A stretch of 64,000 nucleotides of DNA from Channallabes apus. Lineage: Eukaryota > Chordata > Actinopteri > Siluriformes > Clariidae. The DNA lies in assembly GCA_030522415.1 (NCBI GenBank), contig CM060109.1, positions 28,698,392 through 28,762,391 on the forward strand, in the 5' to 3' direction. Position numbers and translations under genes: made by a program. Position 1 is the stretch's first letter; each line of letters opens with the position of its first letter. Positions 1 to 12,221 of this stretch are shown one piece after another. The notes below the pieces were generated by a model that was given only the letters and a program-made list of their open reading frames with translations, was not told where the DNA came from and did not search any database.

Positions 1-94
1 GGCGATTTATTGCCCTAGCCACATCAGCAGTCCTCATGCCTCCCTGCAGCATGCCTAATGCACGTTCACGCAGATGAGCAGGGACCCTGGGCAT
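1..94 (-). pseudogene. Tc1-like transposase, N-terminal fragment
   Basis: Reverse-strand reading starts at 94 with MPRVPAHLRERALGMLQG and continues GMRTADVARAINR to the window edge. It is the paired-type HTH DNA-binding start of a Tc1-family transposase. No lesion is seen in these 31 codons; the rest lies outside the window, so its state is unknown. Confidence 0.8.
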
Positions 95-370
95 CTTTCT
101 TTGGGTGTTTTTCACAGTCGGTAGACAAGTCTCTTTAGTGTCCTGCGTTTTTAGAACTGTGACCTTAAATGCCTACTTTCTGTAAGCTGTTAAGGTCTTA
201 ACGACCATTCCACAGGTGCATGTTAATTAATTGATTATGGTTAATTGAACATGCATGGAAAACATTGTTTAAACCCTTTACAATGAAGATCTGTGAAGTT
301 ATTTGGATTTTTACAACATTATTGTTGAAATACACAGTCCTGAAAAAGTGGCTTTTCTTTTTTTGCTGAG
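1..370 (-). mobile_element. Tc1-like transposon, 5' part (cut by window edge)
   Basis: Minus-strand element. The first 94 bases are the start of its transposase. The rest is its 5' untranslated part and terminal repeat, ending near 'tttttgctgag' before a TA at 371. The stretch with a purine-rich 'gtgaagttatttggattt' is a repeat I recognise from many fish genomes. Confidence 0.8.
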
Positions 371-1261
371 TACAGTATATAATCAATGCTCAGTTTAATA
401 CACCATGCAAAAGTTGACTTTCTGCACATTGCAAGATTATATATTTGATACTGCATGTTGTTAACACATACCATATAACATCAGGCACATTGGAGAACAA
501 ATACTCCGCTGTAGTTTCAGTGGCAGTTTCTGAGACCGAGTTGTCAGCTTGACTCTCAGTGGTATCTGCGCAGAGGGACAGTAGCGTGACATACCTTGCT
601 CAAGGGCCCAACAATGGCAGCCTGGCTGTCGAGGCTCGAACTGGGGGCCTTCCTAATATCCATCCCTGGCCCAGCATTTGTCATAACAATTTTTTTTAAC
701 ATAACAATGAAACAAAATACAGTACAAAACAATACAATATAATACAATATACAAAATAAAATATACTGTAATTAGCTGGAGTAGAGAATTAGCTTATTCA
801 TAGTGAGAAGGTACAAAAAGGAAGCTTGTGTTGTGATGAATAAATGATTTCTCAGCCAGCGCGAATTGAATTACTTTGATCTCAGGCACTGAAACTCTTG
901 ACCTCTGCAATAATTAATGATTACAGCTGCCTTTCATAATTTAATTTGTACGGCACAAATGTTTGTTTGGTGTACAATTATGTTTGAAGGACGTTTACTC
1001 AGTACTTAGTGTCGAAGCATACATCTGGGTCCTGTGTACCACATTCAAGAAAGCTAATATAGAAAACTGGGCGGCTGGTGTCATGTGGATGTGTGTATTT
1101 GTGGAAGTGTGTATTTGTGCATGTGGGCTCAGAGCGCACTGAAGGGTGGGAGCACCCTTGCAAGGATGTGACCTACATCTTGTACAATCTTGGGCATTCT
1201 GTTTGAACTTATCTCCAGCATGTGTATATGTGATTTCTCCTGTGTTTTCTCTTCGCTGTAG
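371..1261 (+). other. myo16: intron, no recognised feature
   Basis: AT-rich intron sequence up to the 3' splice site of the first exon. No gene, repeat family or obvious structure seen. Confidence 0.6.
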
Positions 1262-1337
1262 ATACATATTGTAAACCAGCTGCTGAAGCACAAAGCCGAC
1301 CCCACTCTACTCAACTGCAATCAAGATAAGGCTTCAG
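1262..1337 (+). CDS. myo16: myo16 exon 1 of window: end of ankyrin repeats
   Basis: Enters at phase 0 after 'cgctgtag' and leaves at phase 1 before 'gtagga'. It encodes 25 residues beginning IHIVNQLLKHKADPTLL, the second helix and loop of the last ankyrin repeat. The pattern (LL..AD....N) matches the ankyrin end of mammalian MYO16. The phase joins the next exon to read NQDKASDVAAS. Confidence 0.88.
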
Positions 1338-2877
1338 GTAGGACAAGTGCGCTCGCATACACACATGCATGCACAAAAGTGCATTAAGGTAATGAATACC
1401 TTATTCAAAGAGTACTGCATTATATTTGTGGAACAGAGGGTATGTTTAGGGGAGAATGGATAGAATCACCTCTGCTTGATCTTCATTTAATTTTAAATAA
1501 ACTTTGAATTAGTGTGTAAATGTGACATGTGTGACATAGATCAAAGAAATCATAAAAGGGAGCAAGAGATTCTTAATGCTGTGCAGGTGTGGTCATGATT
1601 GCCAGTTGACCATTACTGTACATGTTGAAAAACCTTGTTGAATTTCCTGTCTTGAGCACAACGCTTTGCAGGTACAGTGGGATATGACCCAAAAGCCATG
1701 GAGTTTGTGAAGCATAACCATTTTCCTATTAAGTAAATTGCACCCTGTCATTAGCTAACTCATTAAAATGCTTATTATTACCATCTCATATTTGATTGCT
1801 TACTTGAAATGAATGGGTTTAATCTAAATGTCAATAGCTGAAAAACATCAGCCTTTCAGTTACAGTATGTCACCTTGGACCTAATGTGTTCTATGAGTGG
1901 AGGGTTCAGAAATAAATCGCTCTGTGACTTCAATTTCATGGTTTTGATTCAATATTATTGTACAAATTAAATAATGTAGAAATCTTTAAATCTTATTAAA
2001 ATCTTAAAATATTTAAATATTATTGATGGTGTACTCTGAATTTATTCCACAGTTCAAGGGTTTGTCTCTAGTTTAAGGCCACTTGTTACCTAATAGAACT
2101 AATAATGTTTTATACATCAGTTACAGTACTTCCAAACAAGTAACATGATTGGACGAGTGGCATTCCACGAGAGGTGATATAGAGCATGAATGCACTGGGA
2201 CGTTTAATTATGTGTATTACTCCTCATCACAGGTGTTCTAAAAATATACAATATATTTACACAATATTTACACTAACTGTTGGTCATCAGCATGGGTTAA
2301 TGTAGGTCAGTACAGTTTGCAATACTGAAAAGAGGGGAGAGAAGCTAAATGCCAAAACCCACATTAAAAACATGCCATGGAAGCACTTTGATTGGTTTAT
2401 TTTCATCATCTTTTGCCATCTGGTTGCCAACTTAATACTTGTTCTGCCTGTTATTGAAGAATATGTGTTGGTAGGGGAAAAAACCTAGTTAAATAAGCAA
2501 ACAAATCATAATCTGTTGAGGATAAATGCCGTTTGTAGACTTGTTGTATAAACAGTATAATCACACTCGGCTGCTCTCCCACTCTCCCTCATATAATACT
2601 GCTTAAATATAGCAATTAATTCGTAAAAGTATTCGTGGATTTTGAATGGACATCATAATTTAATGTACATAATGTACTTTCTAATTAAAGCCTAATGTGT
2701 AATGTGATATCACAATGTAAATAAAGATACATGTAATATAAGAGTAATAACAACTATGATGATAGACTATTTAAAAAAAAAAGATTAAAAACATAATTTT
2801 AATTATGTACCCATTATGTAATTATAAGATAATAATTAAAAAAGGACAAAATAAGATAAATATATAGGAATTCAGGG

Positions 2878-3245
2878 CGGCACGGTGGTGTAGTGGTTAG
2901 CACTGTCGCCTTGCACCTCCAGGGTCCGGGTTCGATTCCCGGCCAGGCTCGATTCCCGTCTCTGTGTGCATGGAGTTTGCATGTTCTCCCCGTGCTTGGT
3001 GGGTTTCCTCCGGGTACTCCGGTTTCCTCCCACAGTCCAAAGATATGCAGGTTAGGCTAATTGGCGTTCCCAAATTGACCATAGTGTGTGAATGAGTGTG
3101 TGTCTGTGTGTGTGTGTGTGCTCTGCGATGGATTGGCACACTGTCCAGGGTGTACCCCGCCTCGTGCCCAGAGTCTCCTGGGATAGGCTCCAGGTCCCCG
3201 CGACCCTAAATACAGGATAAAGCGGTATAGAAGATGAATGAATGA
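2878..3245 (+). mobile_element. tRNA-derived SINE (Mermaid/DANA type)
   Basis: Begins 'ggcggcacggtggtgtag' with an A box-like 'tagtggttagc' and B box 'ggttcgattcc'. The conserved body follows ('ctccccgtgcttggtggg', 'cacagtccaaagatatgc', 'aggctccaggtccccgcga') and the tail ends in gaatgaatgaata. It is the most complete copy in the window. Confidence 0.88.
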
Positions 3246-3544
3246 ATATAGGAATTCATTAGGTTACTGGAAAGGAATTTGAAGAGTTGGAAAACATGTA
3301 CAGTGGGAACTTGGATTACTTGGAGTATAATTCATTCCGGAAACACAAATCAAAGCAAATGTTCCCATAAGAAATAATGGAAACTCAAAGTATTCGGTTC
3401 ACAGCCCAAAAAAATAAATACATCAAAATAATTCATACAGTTCAAAATATAAAGTAAAAATAAAACAAATTAACCTGCACTTTACCTTAAAAAAAGTTAA
3501 AATAAATCCAGACAGATAAGTGTTTCCATTTATGCGCGCAGGCG

Positions 3545-3545
<1 letters not shown>

Positions 3546-3602
<57 letters not shown>
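3546..3602. repeat. (TG)n microsatellite
   Basis: Uninterrupted TG dinucleotides inside the Tigger-type MITE. Confidence 0.97.
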
Positions 3603-3609
<7 letters not shown>

Positions 3610-3677
3610 AATGCCCCCCCCCCTTCTCCCTTCTTCTCATCTTACACAGTAAACCTTTCTCCTCTCTTATTTGAATA

Positions 3678-3678
<1 letters not shown>

Positions 3679-3749
<71 letters not shown>
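3679..3749. repeat. (CA)n microsatellite
   Basis: Uninterrupted CA dinucleotides inside the Tigger-type MITE, complementary to the (TG)n 76 bases upstream. Confidence 0.97.
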
Positions 3750-3752
<3 letters not shown>

Positions 3753-3956
3753 TGGAAAAATTATCAAGGAACATTGAAAAAACATTGGCTCAGTAATACA
3801 TGATACTCTGTAATCGTAAAAGACTTGCTCGTTTTTCAAGCCAAAATTCATTACAAATCTTTGCTCGTCTTGCGGAACACTCGCAAACCGCGTTACTCGC
3901 AATCCAAGGTTTCACTGTAGTGTATTTCTGAGACAGATGACTAACCACAAATTTAG

Positions 3957-4065
3957 AAACTAGGTCAGTGCTAAATGTCAGTGTTTTATGTGTTGCATCT
4001 TAATGGTTTTAGGGCACCAGAGGATGCAACACATAACACACTGACATTTAGCACTGACCTAGTTT
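3957..4065. repeat. near-perfect 43-bp inverted repeat (hairpin)
   Basis: Arms 3957-3999 and 4023-4065 are complementary with one mismatch and a 23-base loop. The arm starts 'aaactaggtcagtgctaaat'. No coding potential. Confidence 0.9.
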
Positions 4066-4070
4066 AAAAA

Positions 4071-4148
4071 TTTTAGATAAACGGTTCGGTTTTGTATAAA
4101 ACAAAACCCTCTATTTACTGTGATAATACCGAAACGTTTATCTAAAAT
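4071..4148. repeat. second inverted repeat next to the first
   Basis: Arms 'ttttagataaacg' (4071-4083) and 'cgtttatctaaaa' (4136-4148) are exact complements. Partial pairing continues inward (ttcggt / accgaa). It starts 5 bases after the previous hairpin. Confidence 0.8.
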
Positions 4149-4929
4149 CACGTCTATACATGGCTGTCTCACAGAGTTCAGGTTTTATTTTGTTGTCCCT
4201 TTTATTTTAAATTGTAGATACTTCATTTGGATAACTTGACACAGTGTCAATACTTGGATTAGACGCATGCTCCAGAAGTTTAGCTTCCCTGTCTGATACG
4301 CTTTACTCCCTGTTATTCTCTGTCGCTCTGTTTTCTACTTCTATTCCAATCAACCGTATTCGATTAATTAAATTCACTAATTAAAACTGGTCATTTCTTA
4401 GGGGCACACTAAAGCCCTAATGTTTCCCCTTTAGTGTGTTTAAGAAAGTGCTTAGCTTTGGTAAAGAAGATTTAAGTGTGTATAGACAGTAAGAGACAGT
4501 ATGGTGTCACTTGAATAGAAATGCTGTCCTTTTGTGCCCTCTCACAGCGAATCAGATAAATGAAGAGCATTTTATTGTCTCTGTGCTTCCTAAGCACACA
4601 TTGATTGATCCACAGTGGGCTTCATCTCTTGTCTCAGTACAGGCAATCCACATGAAAGACAGCGCTGGAGTGTGGTTGTAAAATGAGAGCCCTTACAGAC
4701 CAGTGAGGGATAAAAATCACAGCTAGCTACTGAACTCAAAGTGTCATGATAGCTACTACATCTGTGTTAGCTAATATTGATGGCAAATGTAGTGTCATTG
4801 ATTTGAAATAAACTAACCTGCGTGTGCTCAAAATTAGCACAAGCAGCTATACTTCCTCTTCCTTCTGAAATCTTTGCCACTGCATAGTGTTATTTACACA
4901 CTTTTCAAACATCATTTTCTTCATTTTAG

Positions 4930-5080
4930 ATGTCGCTGCATCAGATAAAATAGCCGAAGTATTGCTGAAGGTTGAGGAATACTGGGCGCAGAGACAGAAG
5001 GACCCGACATTGCTACTTCCTCATTCAGAAGAACACTGTGAAGACCTCAACCAGGATGTCAGCATGCTGGTGAAAAAATT
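4930..5080 (+). CDS. myo16: myo16 exon 2: ankyrin-motor linker
   Basis: Follows 'cattttag' and encodes (D)VAASDKIAEVLLKVEEYW and onward to a KKL ending. It corresponds to the helical stretch after the ankyrin repeats in MYO16. The donor is tt|gtacgt. It is weaker than an alternative gt a few bases later, but it is the only choice that keeps phase (2) with the next exon and gives KKL-TPMTLPISK. Confidence 0.87.
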
Positions 5081-6473
5081 GTACGTATTTTGCGGGGACT
5101 CATGCAGATACAAACCCTTTTGCACTATTGTGTATAAACATGTGGAGAATAAAGTACAAATCGAATTGACGTACAAATAATTCAAATCATCCTCTGGAAA
5201 CAAGCATACTGTACGCCAATTAGTCCATTATTTATAGTCTACTGTATATGCACGAGACCCTCGTCATCTTCCTCTCATATACTGCATGGAAAATTTGTGT
5301 GAGTCATGTTTTTGTTTTATTGTTGATCTCATTATCTAATAGCTCCAAAAACATGCAGTGAGATGTCAATTTATTAGATGTGGGGTAGCATTCCTGAAAC
5401 ATTAACTATGTTTACATGAACAATATTTCGGAAATCATTCTGATTAGAGTTTCCATTGTTTGTAGAGCTTGATTGTTTACATGGATGCTGATCAGATTTG
5501 TGTTTACATGGTCAAAGCATTTACTCAGAATAGAGCTTTCCTGACATGCGTGAAGTGGTTCTGCCCTCCGTAAATCTGTCTCATCCATGATTGGTTAAAT
5601 GCTTTAGTACAAATTAAATAAGGTGTCAATCAGTGCTCCTTCCTTAGCCAGAGACCAAGTGAGTGAAAGGAAAAGCAGAATAATTTAGTTCAGGAAACTC
5701 TTAGTCACATAAGGTTACCTCAATGTGAGCAAAACATGCACATAAAAAATATATAAAATTTATTCTGACAAGAGAGAAACGATCAGATCACATGCTCACA
5801 TGGGTAATATTTACCAGTTGAAGAGATTATTATAGGTTTACACCACTCCTTTATTTCAAATAAAAATAAAAAAAGAATTCCGATTGACCTAGCGTCAGAC
5901 TGTTCCGATTGACAGTATTAATGTAACTGGTGCCTCTTATATACAAATGCATCGATTGCAATTGCAGGACTTTTAAGCTAATTAAAAATCACAGCTGTGT
6001 GTTCTGAATCACATGTACAAAACTGTGTTAACTAAATTTTTGCGCAAGGTTCTAGTGTATGCAGTTATGATTATCAGTCTTAAGCTTTGCTGTTTTCACT
6101 CTACATACAGTATGATACTTCTCCTCTGCTAACTATGTAATTGTTGATATTTATTTTAATACTTATTTAATTTTGATATTTGTTAATATTTATTTGTTTA
6201 TATATTATATGAGATTTGCGAACACTGATAATCAAGGACCACTGAAAGAGATGATTATTGTTAATCCTATACAGATGGACTACAGAGTTCTGCATCTTGC
6301 CATATGTCGAAGTTCTTGTGTATTTGTTCAGCCAAGTGAAATGTAAAATAGTCCTGATGTTTACATGATTCCTTATTGACTTTGTCTCTTATCCAGTGCT
6401 TTTCATCTCTGTAGAAATACACATAAGTCTATGTGAATTATTTGGATACCAATGTACTGTATATTTTCTGCAG
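5081..6473 (+). other. myo16: intron, no clear feature
   Basis: AT-rich. 'ctatgtttacatgaac' at about 5406 resembles one end of a known type of fish DNA transposon, but I found no matching second end. Nothing else recognised. Confidence 0.5.
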
Positions 6474-6621
6474 AACGCCTATGACATTGCCCATTTCAAA
6501 GAGGGACAGTCTGTCAGAGAAGGACATCATGTTTCGGGATTCAGGAGCCCTGACCTGTCAGTCGTCCCAGGACAATGGGCTGGATGGGCCCTATCCCAAT
6601 AGCACTAATAAACTGGAACAG
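6474..6621 (+). CDS. myo16: myo16 exon 3: linker before motor
   Basis: Acceptor ttctgcag, donor cag|gtaaag, phase 2 to 0. Encodes TPMTLPISKRDSLSEKDIMF and on to NKLEQ. The SKRDSLSEKDIMF segment is a recognisable MYO16 linker signature. It is serine- and acid-rich with no known fold. Confidence 0.92.
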
Positions 6622-7121
6622 GTAAAGAACAATATTCAGCCACTAATCACTTCTGCTCTGTCCAGCCTTCATTTGTCTTCTTGACATTGAGAGGGACAAA
6701 GACAAATGTTATGTATGCTGTAGACTTGAACACAGACACTTGACTAGAATATAGATTAATGTAGCAAGCTGGTCTTGCTTTCTTTACTGAACTTTATTGT
6801 GTGTGGTGTGTGTCATAGCTGATGAATCGTGATCTAGTAGAATCTGTACGTACCTTGGTAGGAATCCTCACATTAAGTTTGACCTCTGACCTTACAGTCC
6901 TCTGAGAATAGGCTAGATGACATTTTAAATGTGTTTAGGTGGTTAACTAAATGTCTTCGGTGCCTAGAATTTTAAGCCTTAAGATGGAACTGTAACTGTG
7001 TGAAAAATAACATGCCGTGATGAAGAAAAGATCATGCTATAAGAGTGAGGAGATAGGGTGTGAAAGCACTCTTGGTTATAGTTTAGGAGATTAAAGCTGC
7101 CCTGATGTTGTTTTCTTTCAG

Positions 7122-7232
7122 GTAAAGTTAATGCCTCCGGCACCAAATGACGACCTGGCCTCTCTGAGCGAGCTGACGGACAGCAGCCTCCTGTACGAGA
7201 TGCAGAAACGCTTCGGCAACAACCAGATCTAT
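7122..7232 (+). CDS. myo16: myo16 exon 4: start of motor domain
   Basis: Exactly 37 codons, phase 0 on both sides. Encodes [18 protein letters not shown] and on to KRFGNNQIY. It is the N-terminal motor segment (the '..L..L.E..LL..L..R...N.IYT' region of all myosins). Donor is at|gtaagt. Confidence 0.95.
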
Positions 7233-7839
7233 GTAAGTTTGCACAGAAGCACACTCTAGCTGGGGTAGTTTGAAGCTTCTTCTTCTTCAGCACTCGCTGT
7301 ATCATATCGATTTCTAGATCTCTCTGAGGCACTGCAGGGAAAATGAAATGCCTTTTTTTAGGAAAGGCGCTCGCTCTGAGTCTCATCCCACATGCAAGCC
7401 TGCACTTAGGGTCTGAGTTAGAAAAATTCCCCTCCTCCATTCTCTGGAGATAGCTGGAAGAGAAGAAGGTCTGGATACTTGCCTTCAGCACACATTTTGA
7501 TCCCTGTCTGAGCCATTGGGCTCAGTAGGCTTCACCTCAAGGGTGTGAGCTTGCCAAGAGCTAGAACACACTCACTGACACTCTCGCTCTGCTTTGAGAT
7601 TTTGGACTCAACCGAGATTTTGACTGTAGCTTTGCCAGACCCTGGTGTGTCCGTGGCAGCCCTTTAGGCTGCTCTATACACTGGCCAGATACTATAGAGA
7701 GATGCTAGGAGCCTCTTAGCCTCTTACAGTGTTTATTTATTTGTTTATTTGGGGTTACTCTGTTACAAAAAGGCATTCTTTAGTCTACTTAAATGGATTA
7801 TTAGACAGGGTGCTGAATTGAAAATTACTATTAATTGTT

Positions 7840-7890
7840 TCAAAAATATTATTATAATATTTATTTTTTAAAATAATAAGCTATAATAAT

Positions 7891-7942
<52 letters not shown>

Positions 7943-8270
7943 CAATTTAATAATAAGCAAATAATTTAGAAAGCAATAAATAATAAATAAATAATAATTA
8001 CAAATATTATTACTAATAACAACTACAACAACAATAATAATAATAAAAATTATAATAATATAAAATAAAAAATATAAAAATTATTAATAACAGTAATAAT
8101 ATACTAACAATATTATTATTAATAATAATATAATTTCAACTATTATTTATTGAAAAAGTAATAATAATAGTAATATTATTATTATTATTATTATTATCAT
8201 TGTTGTTGTTGAGTTTATCCATTCATTTATTAATTAATTAATTGAAATTATATATCATGCAGTTTCTTTA
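7840..8270. repeat. AAT/ATT trinucleotide-rich tract
   Basis: Long run of imperfect taa/tta repeats, including a (taa)n directly followed by (tta)n at about 7890-7942, which is self-complementary. Confidence 0.9.
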
Positions 8271-8315
8271 AATACCCTTGTGAATATAAAATGTGATGGT
8301 AATCTCAATCTGTTT

Positions 8316-8319
<4 letters not shown>

Positions 8320-8399
<80 letters not shown>
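8320..8399. repeat. (CA)n microsatellite
   Basis: Uninterrupted CA tract of about 80 bases. Confidence 0.97.
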
Positions 8400-8400
<1 letters not shown>

Positions 8401-9526
8401 GCACAAAGAAGCCCATATAGTAATTTATCACACGTTCTCAAATAGTTTGGCCTCCATGTGAGTCAGTCGAGGTTTGATTAATGGAGAAAATCAATGTCCC
8501 CTATACTTTTCCCTCTGTCCATGGTGCAGATTGTTTGAGTAGTTCGGCTATCGGTGGCTCCGGGCAGGCGGTAATGCCTGGCCACTAGCTCAGTCTCAGT
8601 GGGAGACTGAAGACTGTACTAGCTGATGGCTGGAACAAAATCAATGCCTAATAGCTGCAGCTATTTCCATGCTGTTGTATAGAGCCTAATGACGCCTCAG
8701 CCCTGGGTCTGCGTGTGGAAGGACTGCCTGAAATAAAGAGAGAGGAACAGATTGATGAGGAGTGAGTGAGAAATGCTGGAAGAGCAATTTTTCTAGTGAG
8801 CAATGCAACCTACAGTAATGATGGCGAATTAATATTGTAGTATAGGAAGTGAAGGGAGAGTACAGTACTGTTTGTATGGTGAGAGATATTCCTAATGAAC
8901 AAACGGAACACAGGAAACGGTTTAGGCATAGCGGATGCTTCTACATACGTCTTTTATCTGAATAAAGATTGCGTCCTCTACTTTGTGGCTAATTTTGCAA
9001 GCAAAATTATAGACTTTTGCCAGTGTTGGAGTTGAACAAGTCAAGTTTAAAGACAGGAGCTCACAATCTCACGGTGAGTCCAAAAGTCCAACCCAAGTTC
9101 AGATTGGGGTACCTGGGGTTTTACCTTTCTGTTTGTATAATTTAATAGGACTATTAATGGGATAACCACATCCATGCTGATATTCGGTATAACAGCATGC
9201 TTGTGAGTGGGTTTATTACTGTAAACAACAGTTCAATAAAGAAAGTAATTTTGCATATATGGCAAAACATTTTGTATAATTTTGCTCTGACAATGAAAAT
9301 AGTTCCTGAAGAAGGCACAGCTGGATAGCACATTGCTTGTTGCCATGCAACACAGACTGAGTGACAGCATGTTTCAGTGGAAATCATTTCAATATAACAA
9401 ACTATTGCTAGAATTGGAGTAGTATCCTGTGAACACAAACAAGCAAAGTGATGGAAACACACCAGTGCTGTTATACTTGTGTACCAGTATTATATATTAT
9501 ATATTATATAATACAAATAACGTAAT

Positions 9527-9578
9527 TTACATTTTGATGCATCAACATCATGATGCATTAACAAGTCAAAATGTAAAA
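9527..9578. repeat. imperfect palindrome
   Basis: 'tttacattttgatgcatca' pairs with a downstream segment ending 'tcaaaatgtaaa'. The outer 12 bases pair exactly. No family recognised. Confidence 0.7.
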
Positions 9579-9993
9579 TAATAAAAAGATACTGTTTCTA
9601 ATGTATTTACATGTACATGGTGATACTGTACATGTACATAGTGATTGTATGATAAAAAGTGGTATAAGCCTGCTTGATGCTGTTCCCTGGTAAGGTGTGA
9701 TGCAGCAGTTGCTGATTTACATAGACACTAAAATGCCATGTTTGAAAATATAAAGTATGACAAATGCATAACATAGCGACCTGTGACCTACTGTATGTTA
9801 ATTAGTTAAAGACATAGTAAAATATGGGACCTTTAACATATCTAGCCTATGTACACATTTACATGGAGTATTGGACATTCGGTAAAGATGTCAAAGTTGA
9901 AGCTGAAGTCAAAGTAGATACGTTTCTCTCAACTTGCAAGTCCTTAAACCCAGGACAAGTCAAACCTAAGTTTAAGTCCAGTACATAATACTA

Positions 9994-10497
9994 CAGGGTG
10001 GGTGAAAATTAACTAGGCAATATTTAATTGCTGTAGAACTTGTTGTTTCACTAGAGCACCACCCCATGGATGCACCACCCCATTTTGCTCTTACTGTGCG
10101 GGCGTGGTTAGACAGTAATTTTCCGGAATGTTAACTGGGACGTCACAGACCTCATTAATGGCCTCCAAGAAGTGCAGATCTCACTTCATGTGATTTTTCC
10201 CTGTGGGTCTCCTCAAAGGAGGAGGTGTACAGGACAAAGCCACACTGGAGGACTTGGATGCACGGATACCGGAGGTTCAAGGCAATATCCCAAACAACTT
10301 CCTCTAGAATACTGTGGATTCCATTCCCGGCCGTTTGAGGAAATTGGTTGATGCCACGATGCCTACGTTGAAATTTAAAGATTTGCTGTAATTTTTTATA
10401 TAGTAAAGTACATGTACAATTTGTTTTAATACCTTTGTATTAAAAATATGAACTTTGTTACCGATTCATTATGCCTAGTTACTTTTCACTCACCCTG
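9994..10497 (+). mobile_element. mariner-like element, internally deleted
   Basis: Flanked by TA on both sides, with inverted ends 'cagggtgggtgaaaatta' and its counterpart 'cagggtgagtgaaaagta'. The inside keeps a damaged reading of a DDE transposase C-terminus (about 10150-10330, like LTPCDFSLWVSS then KEEVYRTKPH) with frameshifts. At 504 bases it is too short to be autonomous. Confidence 0.82.
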
Positions 10498-10616
10498 TAC
10501 ATCCATATAGTAACCTGAGCTCAGATTTAAAACACAATTCCTGTTTAGATTTATTTTGTTTTTTAATCTGCCACAGAATTAGTTTTATAAACTGCGCATT
10601 TCTTCCTGTTTTTCAG

Positions 10617-10682
10617 ACGTACATTGGTCACATTCTCCTTCTCATAAACCCCAACAAAGACCTACCCATCTACTCTAATCTC
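10617..10682 (+). CDS. myo16: myo16 exon 5: motor, ILLLINP strand
   Basis: A small 22-codon exon after 'tttttcag', donor tc|gtaagt, phase 0 to 0. Encodes TYIGHILLLINPNKDLPIYS, equivalent to the IYTYIG..L(V/I)AINPY..LPIY segment conserved in myosin motors. Too short to show as an ORF; recognised by translation and phase. Confidence 0.94.
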
Positions 10683-11940
10683 GTAAGTACTTTCTCTCAT
10701 TGCTTGCACATTGTTTATGCTCTGACCGGTCTTGTAAGTGATGTGTACCATATCAAAAGCTCCGGGCATGTAGAAGAAAGTAGCCTTGATCTCATAATTA
10801 ATAATTCATACTTTTCCTGTCAGTGATACTCAACATGCCTCACAGCCCTCCAGGTCTCAACGGTCAACCTTACATTGTATTTTTATTTATTTATTTTTTA
10901 TCTTTATCAGTCCCTTTTCCCCTCTATTTTATTATCTACCTAATCTCTTCATAAGTACCTAACCCCTCCCTCATAAGTAACCCAGACACAAGTAATGGAC
11001 TTAGCTCTGGCTGGCCCTGTCTGTGCATGCAGCTGTCCCTCTATAGACAAAGTGTGCTCATCAGGCCCTGCTCAGTGAGAGGAGAAATAAAAGATGACAA
11101 CATGGCCATCTGTTTGCTGTAAGGCTTAAAAGGACACACTTCAATTGATGAGGTCCAGAACAGGGCCTGGTTACACACACATTCACGAGCATACAGAAAG
11201 GTCCAGCTTGTTTTGTGGGTGGGGCGTCTGCCCTCAGTGGCCCTGTGTGTCAGATTCATTTCACTCATGGCTTCTCGTGTGTGCCTCCTTCTGAGCACAG
11301 TGATGCACACCGAGGCAGAAATACAGCATGTCTCATCATCTAAGATCACCTCAGAGCTCATTCTGTTACTTAACACAGAGCGATGCTACATCATCTAACA
11401 GCCTTTCTTTACAGTATGTTGTCACATATTGCTTTTTGGGATCGTTTCAGTTAACCTCCTCCCCATGCCCCGTGTCTACAGCAGTCTTGCCATCGGTATT
11501 GCATCAGCTGCTGGGATAACTAGTTCCTAACTAGTCCTAAAGTTTCTGTCTTGCATTTATCACACTCTCATCTGTTTTTTTTTTTGCACTTACTGTACAT
11601 AGCAGAGATGGTTTTGTTTATTCTAATGGTTTTATCACAGGTTCAGCATTTATTTGCTCCATTTAACCATTCGTCTTTATATTTTTTTTAATTCTTGTGC
11701 TCTAAACTGTATTTGTTCTCATTCCCTCTGGCTCTTCCCTTTTCACATTATTCGTGTGTCCTTGTGCTGCCCGCAGTGTGTGCATGCATGCTGTGTCTCC
11801 ATAAAAGCGAGTAATGAGATCTGAGCATCCTTTGTGGGGTGAATGAGGATAAAGTTAACTTTTGGGTATAAAAAAAACACACTCATGTGTGTGTTTGTGT
11901 GTGTATGTATGTATGACTGACTTAGTTTTTTTTTTTTACC

Positions 11941-12186
11941 TTGCTCCAGTCAAAAGTTTATACACTCCTTCGAATTCAGTATTTAATGTTTTTTGTTTAG
12001 TGAACAGCTATTCAATTATTCAGAGCATAAGTAGCAGAAACATCACAATGTCAACTGTTCAAATGAGACTGTTGCAATAGTTTTTTGCATAGTTTGGATG
12101 CCTTCAGCATCGTTTTACTATGTAGGAAGAAAAATCAGGAAAGACCATGGAATTAAAAGGTGTGTCCAAACTTTTGACTAGAACTT
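11941..12186. mobile_element. Tc1/mariner MITE remnant
   Basis: Ends 'agtcaaaagtttatacac' and (reverse strand) 'agtcaaaagtttggacac' form an inverted pair. The inside shares 'cagaaacatcacaatgtcaa' with the related element at 24521-25073. Confidence 0.72.
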
Positions 12187-12221
12187 TATGCATGTATGTA
12201 TGTATATATACGGTACATGTA

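Larger units (their letters stand above)
3301..3917. mobile_element. Tigger/pogo-type MITE
   Basis: TA-flanked (3299-3300 and 3918-3919) with inverted ends 'cagtgggaacttggatta' and 'ttggattgcgagtaac' (reverse strand), typical of Tigger-related MITEs. The centre carries a long (TG)n at 3546-3602 and a long (CA)n at 3679-3749. No coding capacity. Confidence 0.75.

Noticed and set aside
2878..2960. tRNA gene
   Set aside because: Has A and B boxes but no cloverleaf ending; it is the head of a SINE. The same holds at 18592, 25743 and 41912.
3520..3777. Open frames of repeated VC and TH residues
   Set aside because: They come from (TG)n and (CA)n microsatellites; the same occurs at 20056, 37017, 42126 and elsewhere.
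6979..7491. 170-residue minus-strand frame
   Set aside because: It lies opposite myo16 exon 4 and its flanks, has no recognisable motif and no splice-consistent neighbours.
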